The translations under genes and the position numbers were made by a program. Below are positions 39,722-49,360 of a stretch of DNA of 64,000 nt, piece by piece (position 1 is the first letter of the stretch; each line of letters starts with the position of its first letter). Source of the DNA: an uncultured Roseovarius sp. (lineage in GTDB: Bacteria; Pseudomonadota; Alphaproteobacteria; Rhodobacterales; Rhodobacteraceae); NCBI RefSeq assembly GCF_947489715.1, contig NZ_CANLER010000003.1:62001-126000 (forward strand), in the 5' to 3' direction. The notes below the pieces were generated by a model. It was not told the origin of the DNA, searched no databases, and saw nothing but the letters and a program-made list of their open reading frames with translations.

Positions 39722-40813
39722 ATGACCGAAGAACTCAGCCGAACCTCGGCTCTGGCCGACCGCCACCGCGCCCTTGGATCGGGGTTGGAAGATTGGAACG
39801 GCATGGGCACCGCCTGGAGCTATTCGAGCGATCCCAATGACGAACACGATGCGGTGCGCGAACGCGCCGGCATGTTCGATATGTCACCCCTGAAAAAGGT
39901 CTTTGTCCGCGGCCCCGATTCGATGACCGTGCTGGATCACGCAACCACCCGCGATCTGACCCGCCTTGCCCCCGGCCAGGCCGCGTATCTCTCGGTAATG
40001 ACCGAGGATGGCAAACTGGCCGATGATGCAATCGTCTCCAATAACGGCGATGACGAATGGATGATCGTACATGGCTCTGGTCAGACATTGCAGATGCTTG
40101 AAGCTTCGTCCGAGGGTCGCGACGTAACACTCACGCTTGACGACGATCTGCACGACATCTCGGTGCAGGGGCCAAAGTCGCTCGACATCCTCAACCCGCA
40201 TTGCTCGATCGACCTCGGTCAGATGAAGTATTTCCACCACGCACCGGCAGAACTGTTTGGCTACCCCGTCCGCCTCTCACGCACCGGCTATTCCGGCGAA
40301 CGCGGCTACGAGGTTTTCGCCGACAAGGCATATGTGACCGACATCTGGGACAAGCTGGTCGACGCGGGTGTCATGCCCTGCTCTTTCACCGCGCTCGACA
40401 AGGTCCGGATCGAGGCCGGATTGCTGTTTTACGACTACGACATGACCTCTGTTCATACCCCATGGGAAGTCGGGCTTGGCTTCACGGTGAACGCTTCCAA
40501 AACCAGTTTCCGCGGCCGCGAGGCCCTGATGGCCACTAAAGGACACGAGAAGCTGCGCAATGTCGGGCTGGTGATCGACCATGAAGACATGGTTGCGGGT
40601 GGCGAGGAACTCTCCCTGAACGGCACCAATGTCGGCACGATCAACAGCCCCTGCTATTCACACCGGATGGACAAGTCCCTTGCCCTGGCACATGTGAAAC
40701 CAGATGTGGCCGACGGCACCGTGCTACGGGTGCAGGGTGACGGTATCGACACCACCGCCACGGTCTCCTCCCTGCCGTTCTATGACCCGGGCAAAACCCG
40801 CACCCACGCCTGA
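39722..40813 (+). CDS. GcvT-like aminomethyltransferase family protein
   Basis: FDMSPLKKVFVRGPDSMTVLDHATTRDL; RLSRTGYSGERGYEVF; GLGFTVN; 18 bp downstream of the mttB-like gene. Confidence 0.9.
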   Translation: MTEELSRTSALADRHRALGSGLEDWNGMGTAWSYSSDPNDEHDAVRERAGMFDMSPLKKVFVRGPDSMTVLDHATTRDLTRLAPGQAAYLSVMTEDGKLADDAIVSNNGDDEWMIVHGSGQTLQMLEASSEGRDVTLTLDDDLHDISVQGPKSLDILNPHCSIDLGQMKYFHHAPAELFGYPVRLSRTGYSGERGYEVFADKAYVTDIWDKLVDAGVMPCSFTALDKVRIEAGLLFYDYDMTSVHTPWEVGLGFTVNASKTSFRGREALMATKGHEKLRNVGLVIDHEDMVAGGEELSLNGTNVGTINSPCYSHRMDKSLALAHVKPDVADGTVLRVQGDGIDTTATVSSLPFYDPGKTRTHA

Positions 40814-40838
40814 CCTTACAAACCGCATCGGGTTACAA

Positions 40839-40938
40839 CACACAGGATGCGGCCCGGGGTTTGGGGGCGTCCCCAAGGCCTGCGTGGCCTGAACGCGAAG
40901 CTGAAAGGCGTGAGCGTCAGCGAACTCCTGTCAGGAAC
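40839..40938 (+). repeat. Dispersed gene-end element type 1, copy B (two hairpins; 3' end overlaps acpS C-terminal codons)
   Basis: CACACAGG...TTGGGG-GCGT-CCCCAA, AGGCC-TGCGT-GGCCT, ...GTGAGCGTCAGCGAACTCC. Confidence 0.75.
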
Positions 40939-41341
40939 CGCCCGACAAGGCGCGCGCCTCGATCACCACAAAGGCCTGCGCCCAGGGGTGATCATCGGTC
41001 AGCGTCACATGAATGATTGCCTCATGCCCCGCCGGTGTCATCTCGGTCAGACGCTCCGCTGCCCAGCCGGTCACGGTCATCACCGGCTGGCCGGTCTCAA
41101 GGTTCGAAACCGCCATGTCCTTCCAGGATATCCCCATGCGCAGCCCGGTCCCCAGAGCCTTGGAACAAGCCTCTTTCGCCGCCCAGCGTTTCGCATAGGT
41201 GCCGGCCACATCCTTGCGCCGCTCAGCCTTGTGCTGCTCAATCTCGGTGAAGACCCGGTTGCGAAACCGATCGCCAAACCGCTCCAGCGTCCCCGCGATC
41301 CGTTCTATATTCGCCAGATCGGTACCAACACCCAGGATCAT
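40931..41341 (-). CDS. acpS: Holo-ACP synthase
   Basis: [52 protein letters not shown]. Confidence 0.9.
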   Translation of the reverse strand: MILGVGTDLANIERIAGTLERFGDRFRNRVFTEIEQHKAERRKDVAGTYAKRWAAKEACSKALGTGLRMGISWKDMAVSNLETGQPVMTVTGWAAERLTEMTPAGHEAIIHVTLTDDHPWAQAFVVIEARALSGGS

Positions 41342-41958
41342 TTCGAAACGGCCGACCGGATCAGCGCCAATCCACCGGTGGCGAAAAGCACCGCACTTGC
41401 CCCCTCGACCCAGCGGCGACACCGGCGATAGACGGCCATCATGCCGCCCATCGAAAAGACCAGTGAATAGCTGAAATTGTTGAAAAACGCGACGACTACA
41501 CAAACCAGCGTGGTCACCACGACCGACAACACCGTATCGTTCGGGTCCAGCCCCATCGACAAGGCCGCCATCCAGGCAATCACCGATTTCGGGTTCGACA
41601 GGTTCAGGATCACGCCACGCCAGAACCAGCGTCCGGCGGCAATTTCAGTCACCGGTGCGTCACCGGGCTGCATCGCCGACCGTCCCGATTGCCAGGCCAG
41701 CCATAGCAGGTAACACCCGCCCAGAACCTTGAGGGCCATCAGCAACCAGACCGAGGCCTGCAGCACCGCCCCCATCCCCGTGGCAGCCAGCACGCCCCAG
41801 AACACCAACGCAACGCTCAGGCCCAGCCCATAGACGATACTGGCTCGCCGACCATAGCGCATGGCAATCGCGGCATTCGAAATATTGGCAGGCCCCGGGG
41901 AGGCCGCAATCACCCAGAACGCAACACCCACCGCAAGCAATGTCGTCAGATCAACCAT
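41338..41958 (-). CDS. LysE-family translocator
   Basis: [22 protein letters not shown]...[18 protein letters not shown]. Confidence 0.85.
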   Translation of the reverse strand: MVDLTTLLAVGVAFWVIAASPGPANISNAAIAMRYGRRASIVYGLGLSVALVFWGVLAATGMGAVLQASVWLLMALKVLGGCYLLWLAWQSGRSAMQPGDAPVTEIAAGRWFWRGVILNLSNPKSVIAWMAALSMGLDPNDTVLSVVVTTLVCVVVAFFNNFSYSLVFSMGGMMAVYRRCRRWVEGASAVLFATGGLALIRSAVSK

Positions 41959-41960
41959 TT

Positions 41961-42584
41961 CTACCCCTCCAGCCGCGCCGTCAGAATCTTGATACTTGCC
42001 GCCCCGAAAAGAGCGGCAAAAAGCCCGTCAAACCAGCGCCGCGCCCGAGCGTATCCCCGGGCAATACGCGGCGCGGAAAACAGCACACCATATCCGAAGA
42101 ACACCAGCATCGACACCGCGATCAGCATCGCAAACAACTGCCAGACCTGCGCCATGCCCGCCCCCGCAGGCAGCGCAATAGCGTAAATCGCCCCCCAGGA
42201 CAGGATCGCCTTGGGATTGGTCACATGCAATAGCATCCCCTTGAAAAAAAGCCGCCGCAGATCATCTGCGCCCGGCGCCGCCGACAGGTCTTCCGGTCGC
42301 ACTGCCCGGCGCAAAGATTTCACCGCCAGATACAGCAGATACGCCGCGCCCGCATAGCGCACCAGTTCGAAAACCCAGACATTGGCCAGCATGACCGCAC
42401 CGATACCCAAGGCGGCGGCGATGCCCCAACTGGCCGACCCGCAGACGATGCCCCCTGCGATGGTCAGGCCCGCCATGCGCCCGGCCTGCATCGCCGTGCC
42501 GGATATGGCCAGCGTTGCCGGGCCGGGGCTGCCACCGGCAACAGCCCAGCCGACAAGGATCAGCAACGTTTCATATCCCGTCAT
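41961..42584 (-). CDS. LysE-family translocator
   Basis: GGSPGPATLAISGTAMQAG...HVTNPKAILSWGAIYAI. Confidence 0.85.
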   Translation of the reverse strand: MTGYETLLILVGWAVAGGSPGPATLAISGTAMQAGRMAGLTIAGGIVCGSASWGIAAALGIGAVMLANVWVFELVRYAGAAYLLYLAVKSLRRAVRPEDLSAAPGADDLRRLFFKGMLLHVTNPKAILSWGAIYAIALPAGAGMAQVWQLFAMLIAVSMLVFFGYGVLFSAPRIARGYARARRWFDGLFAALFGAASIKILTARLEG

Positions 42585-42603
42585 TGCACCCGTCCTCCGC
42601 GGC

Positions 42604-43041
42604 CTAACCCCGGCTTTGCCGCTTCAACTCGTTGCGCGCGCCCATCCAGAAAAACAGCCGCGCACCGACCACGAAGAAAACCGCCATGATGACCGTGATG
42701 GTGCTGAGCGCCGCGAACCCAACTGGCGTCAGGAACTGACCCAAACCACCGGGAAAGGCTGACATGAAGAACGCGGCGAAAGCCATCGTGATCCCCAGGC
42801 CGACAAAACCGAAAAGCGCCGATTGCTGCCAGGCCCAGCTGCCCTTGGGTGTCTCTCCCTGGGCCTTGGCGAAATCTACGCCTTCCAGCATCGTCACCAG
42901 AATGATCGGCACCACCGTCGCCCCCGATGAGCGCAGGTTGAAATTGAAGAACTTTCCAGCCAAGTAAAGAAGCAGCGAAATGCCAATCAGGATCAGCGCA
43001 TAGCGCATGACAAATCGGGACCATTTAACCGAATAGGACAT
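42604..43041 (-). CDS. ABZJ_00895-like membrane protein
   Basis: multi-TM 145 aa; overlaps pdxJ stop. Confidence 0.6.
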   Translation of the reverse strand: MSYSVKWSRFVMRYALILIGISLLLYLAGKFFNFNLRSSGATVVPIILVTMLEGVDFAKAQGETPKGSWAWQQSALFGFVGLGITMAFAAFFMSAFPGGLGQFLTPVGFAALSTITVIMAVFFVVGARLFFWMGARNELKRQSRG

Positions 43042-43808
43042 CAGCCTGCCGCCTTCAACTCAGCACGCTCCTCGTCCATCAGGCGGCGCATCTCGGCGAT
43101 GGCCGGCTGCAACCCGCGGAAAATGGCCTCACCAATAATGAAATGCCCGATATTGAGCTCGCGCACCTCGGGGAAAGCCGCAACCGGCTTGACCGTGTCA
43201 TAGGTCAGCCCGTGCCCCACATGCACTTCCAGCCCCAGCGAGTGGCCAAAGCGCGACATCTCGCGCAGCGCTTCCAGTTCACGGTCGCGGTCATCAAGAC
43301 GCCCCTCGTGATGGGCATCGCAATAGGCCCCGGAATGCAGCTCGATCACCTGCGCGCCGATCCGGTGCGCAGCCTCGATCTGGCGTTTATCGGCGGCGAT
43401 GAAGATCGACACCCGGCACCCAACCTCGCGCAGCGGCGCGATGAAATGCGCCAGCTTGTTTTCCTCACGCGCCACTTCCAACCCACCCTCGGTGGTGCGT
43501 TCCTCGCGCTTTTCCGGCACGATGCAGACCGCGTGCGGTTTGTGGCGCAGGGCAATTTTCTGCATCTCGTCCGTCGCAGCCATCTCGAAATTTAGCGGGA
43601 CGCTCAGCGCGTCCATCAGCCGGTCGATATCAGCGTCACTGATATGACGGCGATCTTCGCGCAGATGCGCGGTGATTCCGTCCGCACCCGCCTCTTCGGC
43701 CAGCTTGGCCGCGCGCAACGGGTCGGGCGTATCGCCGCCACGCGCATTGCGCACCGTGGCCACATGATCAATGTTTACGCCCAGGCGCAGTTTTTCCGAT
43801 AACGACAT
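43041..43808 (-). CDS. pdxJ: Pyridoxine 5'-phosphate synthase
   Basis: LRLGVNIDHVATVRNARGGDTPDPLRAA; GHGLTYDTVKP; ELNIGHFIIGEAIFRGL. Confidence 0.95.
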   Translation of the reverse strand: MSLSEKLRLGVNIDHVATVRNARGGDTPDPLRAAKLAEEAGADGITAHLREDRRHISDADIDRLMDALSVPLNFEMAATDEMQKIALRHKPHAVCIVPEKREERTTEGGLEVAREENKLAHFIAPLREVGCRVSIFIAADKRQIEAAHRIGAQVIELHSGAYCDAHHEGRLDDRDRELEALREMSRFGHSLGLEVHVGHGLTYDTVKPVAAFPEVRELNIGHFIIGEAIFRGLQPAIAEMRRLMDEERAELKAAG

Positions 43809-43844
43809 TTTGACCCTCTGATCTTCTTGCGACTCAGCGCCAGA

Positions 43845-44510
43845 CTATTCGGCTTTTGTCTTGCCGTCAGCCTTGGCGGCGGCTTTTTCTTTCAAGGCCA
43901 GTAATTTGGCTTTCAGCCGCCCCTTGCGACGATTCTGATAGGCCTGAATGACCGGCAGGCTGGTGTAATAGCAGATCAACCCGCAGATCAGCCCCGGAAT
44001 GATCCCGCCCACCATGTAGGGAAAGAACACCTCGTCATAGAAAATCTTCAATTCGGTCCAATGGGCGGTGTCCTCGGTGAACATCGCGAAAAAGTTCTCT
44101 TTCAGGTCGCGACCGGCATTGACGAATTTCTCACCCAGAGAGCTGTGGATCTCTTCGGCTGCCGGCACGTTGCGCATGCCCAGCAGGAAATGCCCGGTCT
44201 GCAAGGACGAGGCGCCAATAAACAAAAAGGTCAGCGGATTACCGAAAAACGTTGCCAGCAGCGACGCCACGATATTGCCGCGCAGAATGAACGCCACAAA
44301 AGCGGCCAGAAAGAAATGCAGCCCGAAAAACGGCGTGAAGGTCACGAATACACCCGCAAAAATACCGCGCGCGATCCGATGTGGCGGATCAGGCAGTCGC
44401 CACAACCGATGGCGGACATAGAGAAACGCACGCGACCATCCGGTGCGCGGCCAGAGAAATTCTGCCACGGCCCGCCAGATCGGACGTTTGTTTCTACGCT
44501 TGAAGACCAC
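43845..44510 (-). CDS. DUF2062 domain protein
   Basis: IARGIFAGVFVTFTPFFGLHFFLAAFVAFILRGN. Confidence 0.85.
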   Translation of the reverse strand: MVFKRRNKRPIWRAVAEFLWPRTGWSRAFLYVRHRLWRLPDPPHRIARGIFAGVFVTFTPFFGLHFFLAAFVAFILRGNIVASLLATFFGNPLTFLFIGASSLQTGHFLLGMRNVPAAEEIHSSLGEKFVNAGRDLKENFFAMFTEDTAHWTELKIFYDEVFFPYMVGGIIPGLICGLICYYTSLPVIQAYQNRRKGRLKAKLLALKEKAAAKADGKTKAE

Positions 44511-44519
44511 CAGGGACTC

Positions 44520-46661
44520 CTAGTTTTGATTTGTCTGCGGCCCCCCGGACCGGGTGGGATCGCGGTGTCGTTCGATTGCGGCAACATCACTTTCGGCATC
44601 CAGTGCCGAGATCAAACGGTGCAGATGTTCAGCATCTCTTAGCTCAACATCTATCAGCAACCGGTAAAAATCCGGCTTCCGATCCACAAAATTCAAATCT
44701 GAAATATTGGCCTTCTGTTCACCTATCAAGGTACAAATGCGCCCCAAGACACCGGCATCATTGCCTATTGTGATATCAAGGGTAACACCATAAACCGCAG
44801 GATGAGTGCCGCCGTGCCAATGCAAGTCTAACCAGCGCTGCGGCTGGTCGTCAAATGCCGACAGCGATTCGCAATCAATCGCATGCACAACCACACCCTG
44901 ACCCCGGTAGGTGATGCCAACGATCCGCTCGCCCGGCAGCGGCTGACAACAGGGGGCACGGTCAAAACTCTGATCCGCCGCCAGACCGATCACGGCCAGA
45001 TCAAGGGCCACCTCGTCACCGTTATCCGGTGCAAGGTCGGGATAGATCGCATTCAGCACATTCTGCGCCGTCAGCTCAGCACTGCCCAGCCGGGCCAGCA
45101 ACTCATCCGGCTCGCTCAGACGCAGGGTCCGGGCGGCGGCTTCCAACGCCTTGTCGGTTGCTTTCTTGCCGACATGTTCAAATGCCGCCCGCGCCAATTC
45201 GCGACCCAGTTTGATGAACCGGTCGCGGTCCTGTTCGCGCAGCGCCCGGCGAATGGCCGAACGCGCCTTGCCGGTGGTGGCGATATCCAGCCATGTGGGC
45301 TGCGGGATCTGACCTTCGGCGGTGATCACGTCAACCGACTGGCCGTTTTTGATCCGGGTCCACAGCGGCACGCGCATCCCGTCGATCTTGGCGCCCACAC
45401 AGGCATGGCCGATGCGCGTGTGAATCGCATAGGCGAAATCAATCGGCGTGGCCCCGCGCGGCAACTTGACAACATCGCCCTTGGGCGTAAAGCAGAACAC
45501 CTTGTCCGCATACATCTCGAGCTTCACCGCCTCGAGGAATTCGTGATGATCCTCCTCGGCGTCAAACTGTTCCGTCAGCGCTGAAATCCACTTGACCGGA
45601 TCAACCGCAAAGGGGTTTTCGCTGCGCACCCCGTCACGATAGGACCAATGCGCCGCGACACCGGTTTCAGCCACATCATGCATCTGCCGGGTTCTGATCT
45701 GCACTTCGACACGCTTGCCGTCACGGCCGCTGACCGTGGTGTGGATGCTGCGATACCCGTTCGATTTCGGTTGGCTGATGTAATCCTTGAACCGCCCCGG
45801 CACCGCGCGCCAGCGTTGATGGATTGCCCCCAGCACCGAATAGCAGTCATGTTCGCTTTCGGTGATGATACGGAACCCGTAGATGTCCGACAGGCGGCTG
45901 AACCCCAGTTCCTTCTCCTGCATCTTGCGCCAGACCGAATAGGGCTTCTTGGCGCGGCCCAGCACATCGGCCTCGATCCCCGCCTTCGCGATTTCGTGAC
46001 GCATATCCCCGGTGATCTTCTCGACCACGTCACCGGTTTCTTTCTGCAAGGTGATGAACCGCCGGATGATCGACGCGCGCGCATCCGGGTTCAGCACCCG
46101 GAACGCCAGGTCTTCCAACTCTTCGCGCATCCACTGCATGCCCATCCGGCCCGCCAGCGGCGCGAAGATATCCATCGTCTCGCGCGCTTTCTTCAGCTGC
46201 TTTTCCGGCCGCATCGCCTTGATCGTGCGCATGTTGTGCAACCGGTCCGCCAGTTTGACCAGAATGACCCGCATATCCTTGGACATGGCCATAAAGAGCT
46301 TGCGAAAGTTTTCCGCCTGCTGGGTCTCGGTACTGCTCAACTGCAGGTTGGTCAGCTTGGTAACCCCATCGACCAGATCGGCGATCTCGCTACCGAATCG
46401 CTCGGACACCGTCGCGTAAGAGGCGCGGGTATCTTCGATGGTGTCATGCAAAAGCGCCGTGACGATGGTTGCGTCATCTAGTCGCTGTTCGGCCAGAACC
46501 GCCGCCACGGCGATCGGGTGGCTGAAATACGCCTCCCCCGAATGGCGGTACTGCCCTTCGTGCATCTCGCGGCCATATTCGTAGGCCGCGCTGATCAGTT
46601 TTTCATCTGTTTTGGGGTTGTAGGTGCGTACCAGCGCGATCAGGTCTTCTTGGGCGATCAT
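44520..46661 (-). CDS. Bifunctional (p)ppGpp synthetase/hydrolase (RelA/SpoT)
   Basis: HD (LLHDTIEDT), synthetase (YGFRIITESEHDCYSVLGAIHQRW), TGS and ACT regions. Confidence 0.95.
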   Translation of the reverse strand: MIAQEDLIALVRTYNPKTDEKLISAAYEYGREMHEGQYRHSGEAYFSHPIAVAAVLAEQRLDDATIVTALLHDTIEDTRASYATVSERFGSEIADLVDGVTKLTNLQLSSTETQQAENFRKLFMAMSKDMRVILVKLADRLHNMRTIKAMRPEKQLKKARETMDIFAPLAGRMGMQWMREELEDLAFRVLNPDARASIIRRFITLQKETGDVVEKITGDMRHEIAKAGIEADVLGRAKKPYSVWRKMQEKELGFSRLSDIYGFRIITESEHDCYSVLGAIHQRWRAVPGRFKDYISQPKSNGYRSIHTTVSGRDGKRVEVQIRTRQMHDVAETGVAAHWSYRDGVRSENPFAVDPVKWISALTEQFDAEEDHHEFLEAVKLEMYADKVFCFTPKGDVVKLPRGATPIDFAYAIHTRIGHACVGAKIDGMRVPLWTRIKNGQSVDVITAEGQIPQPTWLDIATTGKARSAIRRALREQDRDRFIKLGRELARAAFEHVGKKATDKALEAAARTLRLSEPDELLARLGSAELTAQNVLNAIYPDLAPDNGDEVALDLAVIGLAADQSFDRAPCCQPLPGERIVGITYRGQGVVVHAIDCESLSAFDDQPQRWLDLHWHGGTHPAVYGVTLDITIGNDAGVLGRICTLIGEQKANISDLNFVDRKPDFYRLLIDVELRDAEHLHRLISALDAESDVAAIERHRDPTRSGGPQTNQN

Positions 46662-46694
46662 ACGCTGCGCATCCCCGGGGCTGTGGGGTCAGGT

Positions 46695-47048
46695 TCAGCC
46701 CTGACCCTGCGCTTCCATCAGTGCCCGAAGCAGTTTTTCCTCGGACATGTCGTCATCGGCGGGCTTGTCGGCCTCACCACCCATCAACAGGGCCATCGAA
46801 TCCTCTTCGGGTTCGTCGACTTCGATCTGGGTCTGGTTCGATTCGATCAGACGCTCGCGCAGCTCATCGGCGGATTGGGTTTCGTCGGCGATCTCGCGCA
46901 GACTGACAACAGGGTTCTTGTCGTTGTCACGCTCAACGGTGATAGGCGCACCGGCGGAAATCTCGCGCGCCCGGTGGGCGGCAAGCATCACCAGGTCAAA
47001 CCGGTTAGGGACCTTGTCAACGCAGTCTTCTGTGGTCACGCGGGCCAT
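46695..47048 (-). CDS. rpoZ: RNA polymerase omega subunit
   Basis: [33 protein letters not shown]. Confidence 0.95.
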   Translation of the reverse strand: MARVTTEDCVDKVPNRFDLVMLAAHRAREISAGAPITVERDNDKNPVVSLREIADETQSADELRERLIESNQTQIEVDEPEEDSMALLMGGEADKPADDDMSEEKLLRALMEAQGQG

Positions 47049-47130
47049 GGGAACTCCGATCCAGCAATCAATAGAAGCCCGGTATTTAAGGCCTGCACGC
47101 TGGTTTTACAAGCACAGAATCACCGGGGGC

Positions 47131-47697
47131 TCACAGCGCGACGACCTCGGATTTATCCTTCTCCGGCAGCGCGGCCAGCATCTGCGCCACGCTCAGGTTC
47201 AGGACAGGATGACACCACTCAGGCGCGATCTCCGCAAGCGGCACCAGCACAAAGGCCCGGTCCTGCAAACGCGGATGCGGCAGGATCAGCCGATCCGGGG
47301 TTTTGACCGTCTGCTGATCCGGCGGCAAGCTGCGCCATGTGGTATGGGTGTCGATATCGGGATGCACCAATTGCCCCGCCGCGATCAGATCCAGATCCAG
47401 CGTGCGCCGACCCCATCTTTCAACCCGTTCCCGGCCAAATTGGGCTTCGGTTGCGTGCAATTTCTGCAGGAAATTCTCAACCGGCCCCCGGTACGCGACC
47501 TGCGCCGCCGCATTGACATAATCCGGCCCCGCACCGGGCGGAAAACACGGCGTGCTATAAAACCGGCTAACGGTCTTGATTTCGATGCCTGCACGCTCCA
47601 GTTGCTGCAGCGCAGCACGCAGGGTCAGCGCCGGAGGCCCAACCTGGGATGGCAGGTTGCCGCCCAAAGCTATCAACAATTGTTGATCATTTCCCAC
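47131..47697 (-). CDS. folK: 2-amino-4-hydroxy-6-hydroxymethyldihydropteridine diphosphokinase
   Basis: LIALGGNLPSQVG; RWGRRTLDLDLIAAG; LPHPRLQDRAFVLVPLAEIAP. Confidence 0.9.
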   Translation of the reverse strand: MGNDQQLLIALGGNLPSQVGPPALTLRAALQQLERAGIEIKTVSRFYSTPCFPPGAGPDYVNAAAQVAYRGPVENFLQKLHATEAQFGRERVERWGRRTLDLDLIAAGQLVHPDIDTHTTWRSLPPDQQTVKTPDRLILPHPRLQDRAFVLVPLAEIAPEWCHPVLNLSVAQMLAALPEKDKSEVVAL

Positions 47698-47743
47698 CGT
47701 AAACCTATCCTTCTGAGTGACCGTGAGGCCTTGCCTTCTTGGC

Positions 47744-47759
47744 TAAACTACTTAGTTTA
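47744..47759. promoter_or_regulatory. Perfect inverted repeat TAAACTA-CT-TAGTTTA in the folK/NYN divergent intergenic region
   Basis: direct reading. Confidence 0.5.
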
Positions 47760-47839
47760 CGGTCTAGTTCTGGTCGTTCCCAACCACTCACCTAAAGAAC
47801 ACCACGATCAGGGCAAGTTAATTCGGAAGGACATTTGAG

Positions 47840-48412
47840 ATGTTTTACAAGGACGAACGGCTGGCGCTGTTCATCGATGGCTCGAATTTATACGCCGCTG
47901 CAAAATCGCTGGGCTTCGACATCGACTACAAACTGCTGCGGGCAGAATTTATGCGCCGCGGCAAGTTGCTGCGCGCATTTTATTATACCGCGCTTCTGGA
48001 GAATGACGAGTATTCACCGATCCGCCCGCTGGTGGACTGGTTGAATTATAACGGCTTCTCGATGGTCACCAAGCCAGCCAAGGAATATACCGACAGCCAG
48101 GGCCGCCGTAAGGTCAAGGGCAACATGGATATCGAACTCGCCGTGGACGCGATGGAACTCGCCCCGCGGGTCGATCATATCGTGCTCTTTTCCGGCGATG
48201 GCGACTTCCGGCCGCTGGTGGAAAGTCTGCAACGCCAAGGTGTGCGTGTCTCGGTGGTGTCGACCATCCGCAGCCAGCCGCCGATGATCTCGGACGACCT
48301 GCGCAGGCAGGCCGATAACTTCATCGAACTTGAAGATCTCCGCGACGTCATCGGACGCCCGCCGCGCGAACCGTCCCCCGACCGGGAAGAGGCCTTCGCC
48401 GCCAGCAAGTAA
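47840..48412 (+). CDS. NYN-domain (LabA/DUF88-like) protein
   Basis: LALFIDGSNLYAAAKSLGFDIDY; KGNMDIELAVDAMELA; VLFSGDGDFRPLVESLQRQGVRV. Confidence 0.9.
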   Translation: MFYKDERLALFIDGSNLYAAAKSLGFDIDYKLLRAEFMRRGKLLRAFYYTALLENDEYSPIRPLVDWLNYNGFSMVTKPAKEYTDSQGRRKVKGNMDIELAVDAMELAPRVDHIVLFSGDGDFRPLVESLQRQGVRVSVVSTIRSQPPMISDDLRRQADNFIELEDLRDVIGRPPREPSPDREEAFAASK

Positions 48413-48420
48413 CACCACAG

Positions 48421-48448
48421 AAACCGGGGCCAAGCGTCTCGGTTTTTT
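48421..48448 (+). terminator. Probable Rho-independent terminator after NYN gene
   Basis: AAACCG...CGGTTTTTT with imperfect inner stem and T-run. Confidence 0.5.
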
Positions 48449-48667
48449 GTTGATCCGCACCCGGTCGGCCCTGAACCTTCGGCCTGAGTTTGAGCGGGGC
48501 CTCCTTGTCGGCCCGTTCGGCAAGACCGCGGATCGGAAGTTTGAAATGGCAGGTCGGCTATTTTATCCTCTCTGACGCAGGCATTTTTCAGCGCCCGCCA
48601 ACCAGATCATCCGAAAATCTCGACGCCGTGCGCTGCAAGGTCCGTCCGTTCTGTTATTCCCTCGCTT

Positions 48668-48722
48668 TGCCGACCTGATTACCGACGCAATACCGACGTT
48701 ATACCGACGTGATACAGATCGC
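48668..48722. repeat. Tandem 11-bp repeat array (consensus ATACCGACNNN)
   Basis: TGCCGACCTGA/TTACCGACGCA/ATACCGACGTT/ATACCGACGTG/ATACAGATCGC. Confidence 0.75.
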
Positions 48723-48844
48723 GGTTTTGCCTGTTAACGCTGGCTCTATCAGCTGATTCGCCCATGCCCGGCGGTTGCGGCGTTAACTTGCCATACATTT
48801 TCAGGATTTCAGACAAGGGCTGGAACGGCTAGTTCGGAACCATT

Positions 48845-49360
48845 ATGTCGACTATCAGACACCGACAGGAGCGCCGGATGACGCCGGATCAGATCGCCCA
48901 ACTACCCTACCGGCCCTGTGTGGGCGTGATGCTCGTCAACAACGACGGACATGTCTTTGTTGGCCAGCGGATCGACAATGACGCCGCTGCCTGGCAAATG
49001 CCCCAGGGCGGTATAGACCCCGGTGAGGCACCGCGTGACGCTGCACTACGTGAGCTTTGGGAAGAAACCGGCGTGCCCGCCGACCTTGTCACCATTGAGG
49101 CCGAAACCGATGGCTGGGTCCCCTACGATCTGCCACTTGAACTGGTGCCGCGCATATGGAAAGGGCGTTTTCGCGGGCAGGAGCAGAAATGGTTTCTACT
49201 GCGTTTTCAGGGGCTTGACGCGGATGTGAATATCTCCACCGATCACCCCGAATTTTCCGAATGGCGCTGGCTGCCGCCCGAAGACCTGGTCGACAATATC
49301 GTACCGTTCAAACGGGACGTCTACATCAGCGTTCTGAAACAGTTTGGAGAGTTGCTATGA
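48845..49360 (+). CDS. rppH: RNA pyrophosphohydrolase (Nudix)
   Basis: [23 protein letters not shown]; Nudix box [23 protein letters not shown]; start may be 48878. Confidence 0.9.
   Translation: MSTIRHRQERRMTPDQIAQLPYRPCVGVMLVNNDGHVFVGQRIDNDAAAWQMPQGGIDPGEAPRDAALRELWEETGVPADLVTIEAETDGWVPYDLPLELVPRIWKGRFRGQEQKWFLLRFQGLDADVNISTDHPEFSEWRWLPPEDLVDNIVPFKRDVYISVLKQFGELL

Noticed and set aside
38939-39847. 302-aa minus-strand ORF inside the MttB-like gene
   Set aside because: Antisense shadow; MttB-family protein on the plus strand is unambiguous
39722-40813. DMSP demethylase DmdA
   Set aside because: Length and GcvT fold fit, but the sequence does not resemble the DmdA N-terminus I know; left as generic GcvT-like protein
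48668-48722. CRISPR array
   Set aside because: 11-bp period with no spacers of CRISPR length and no cas genes
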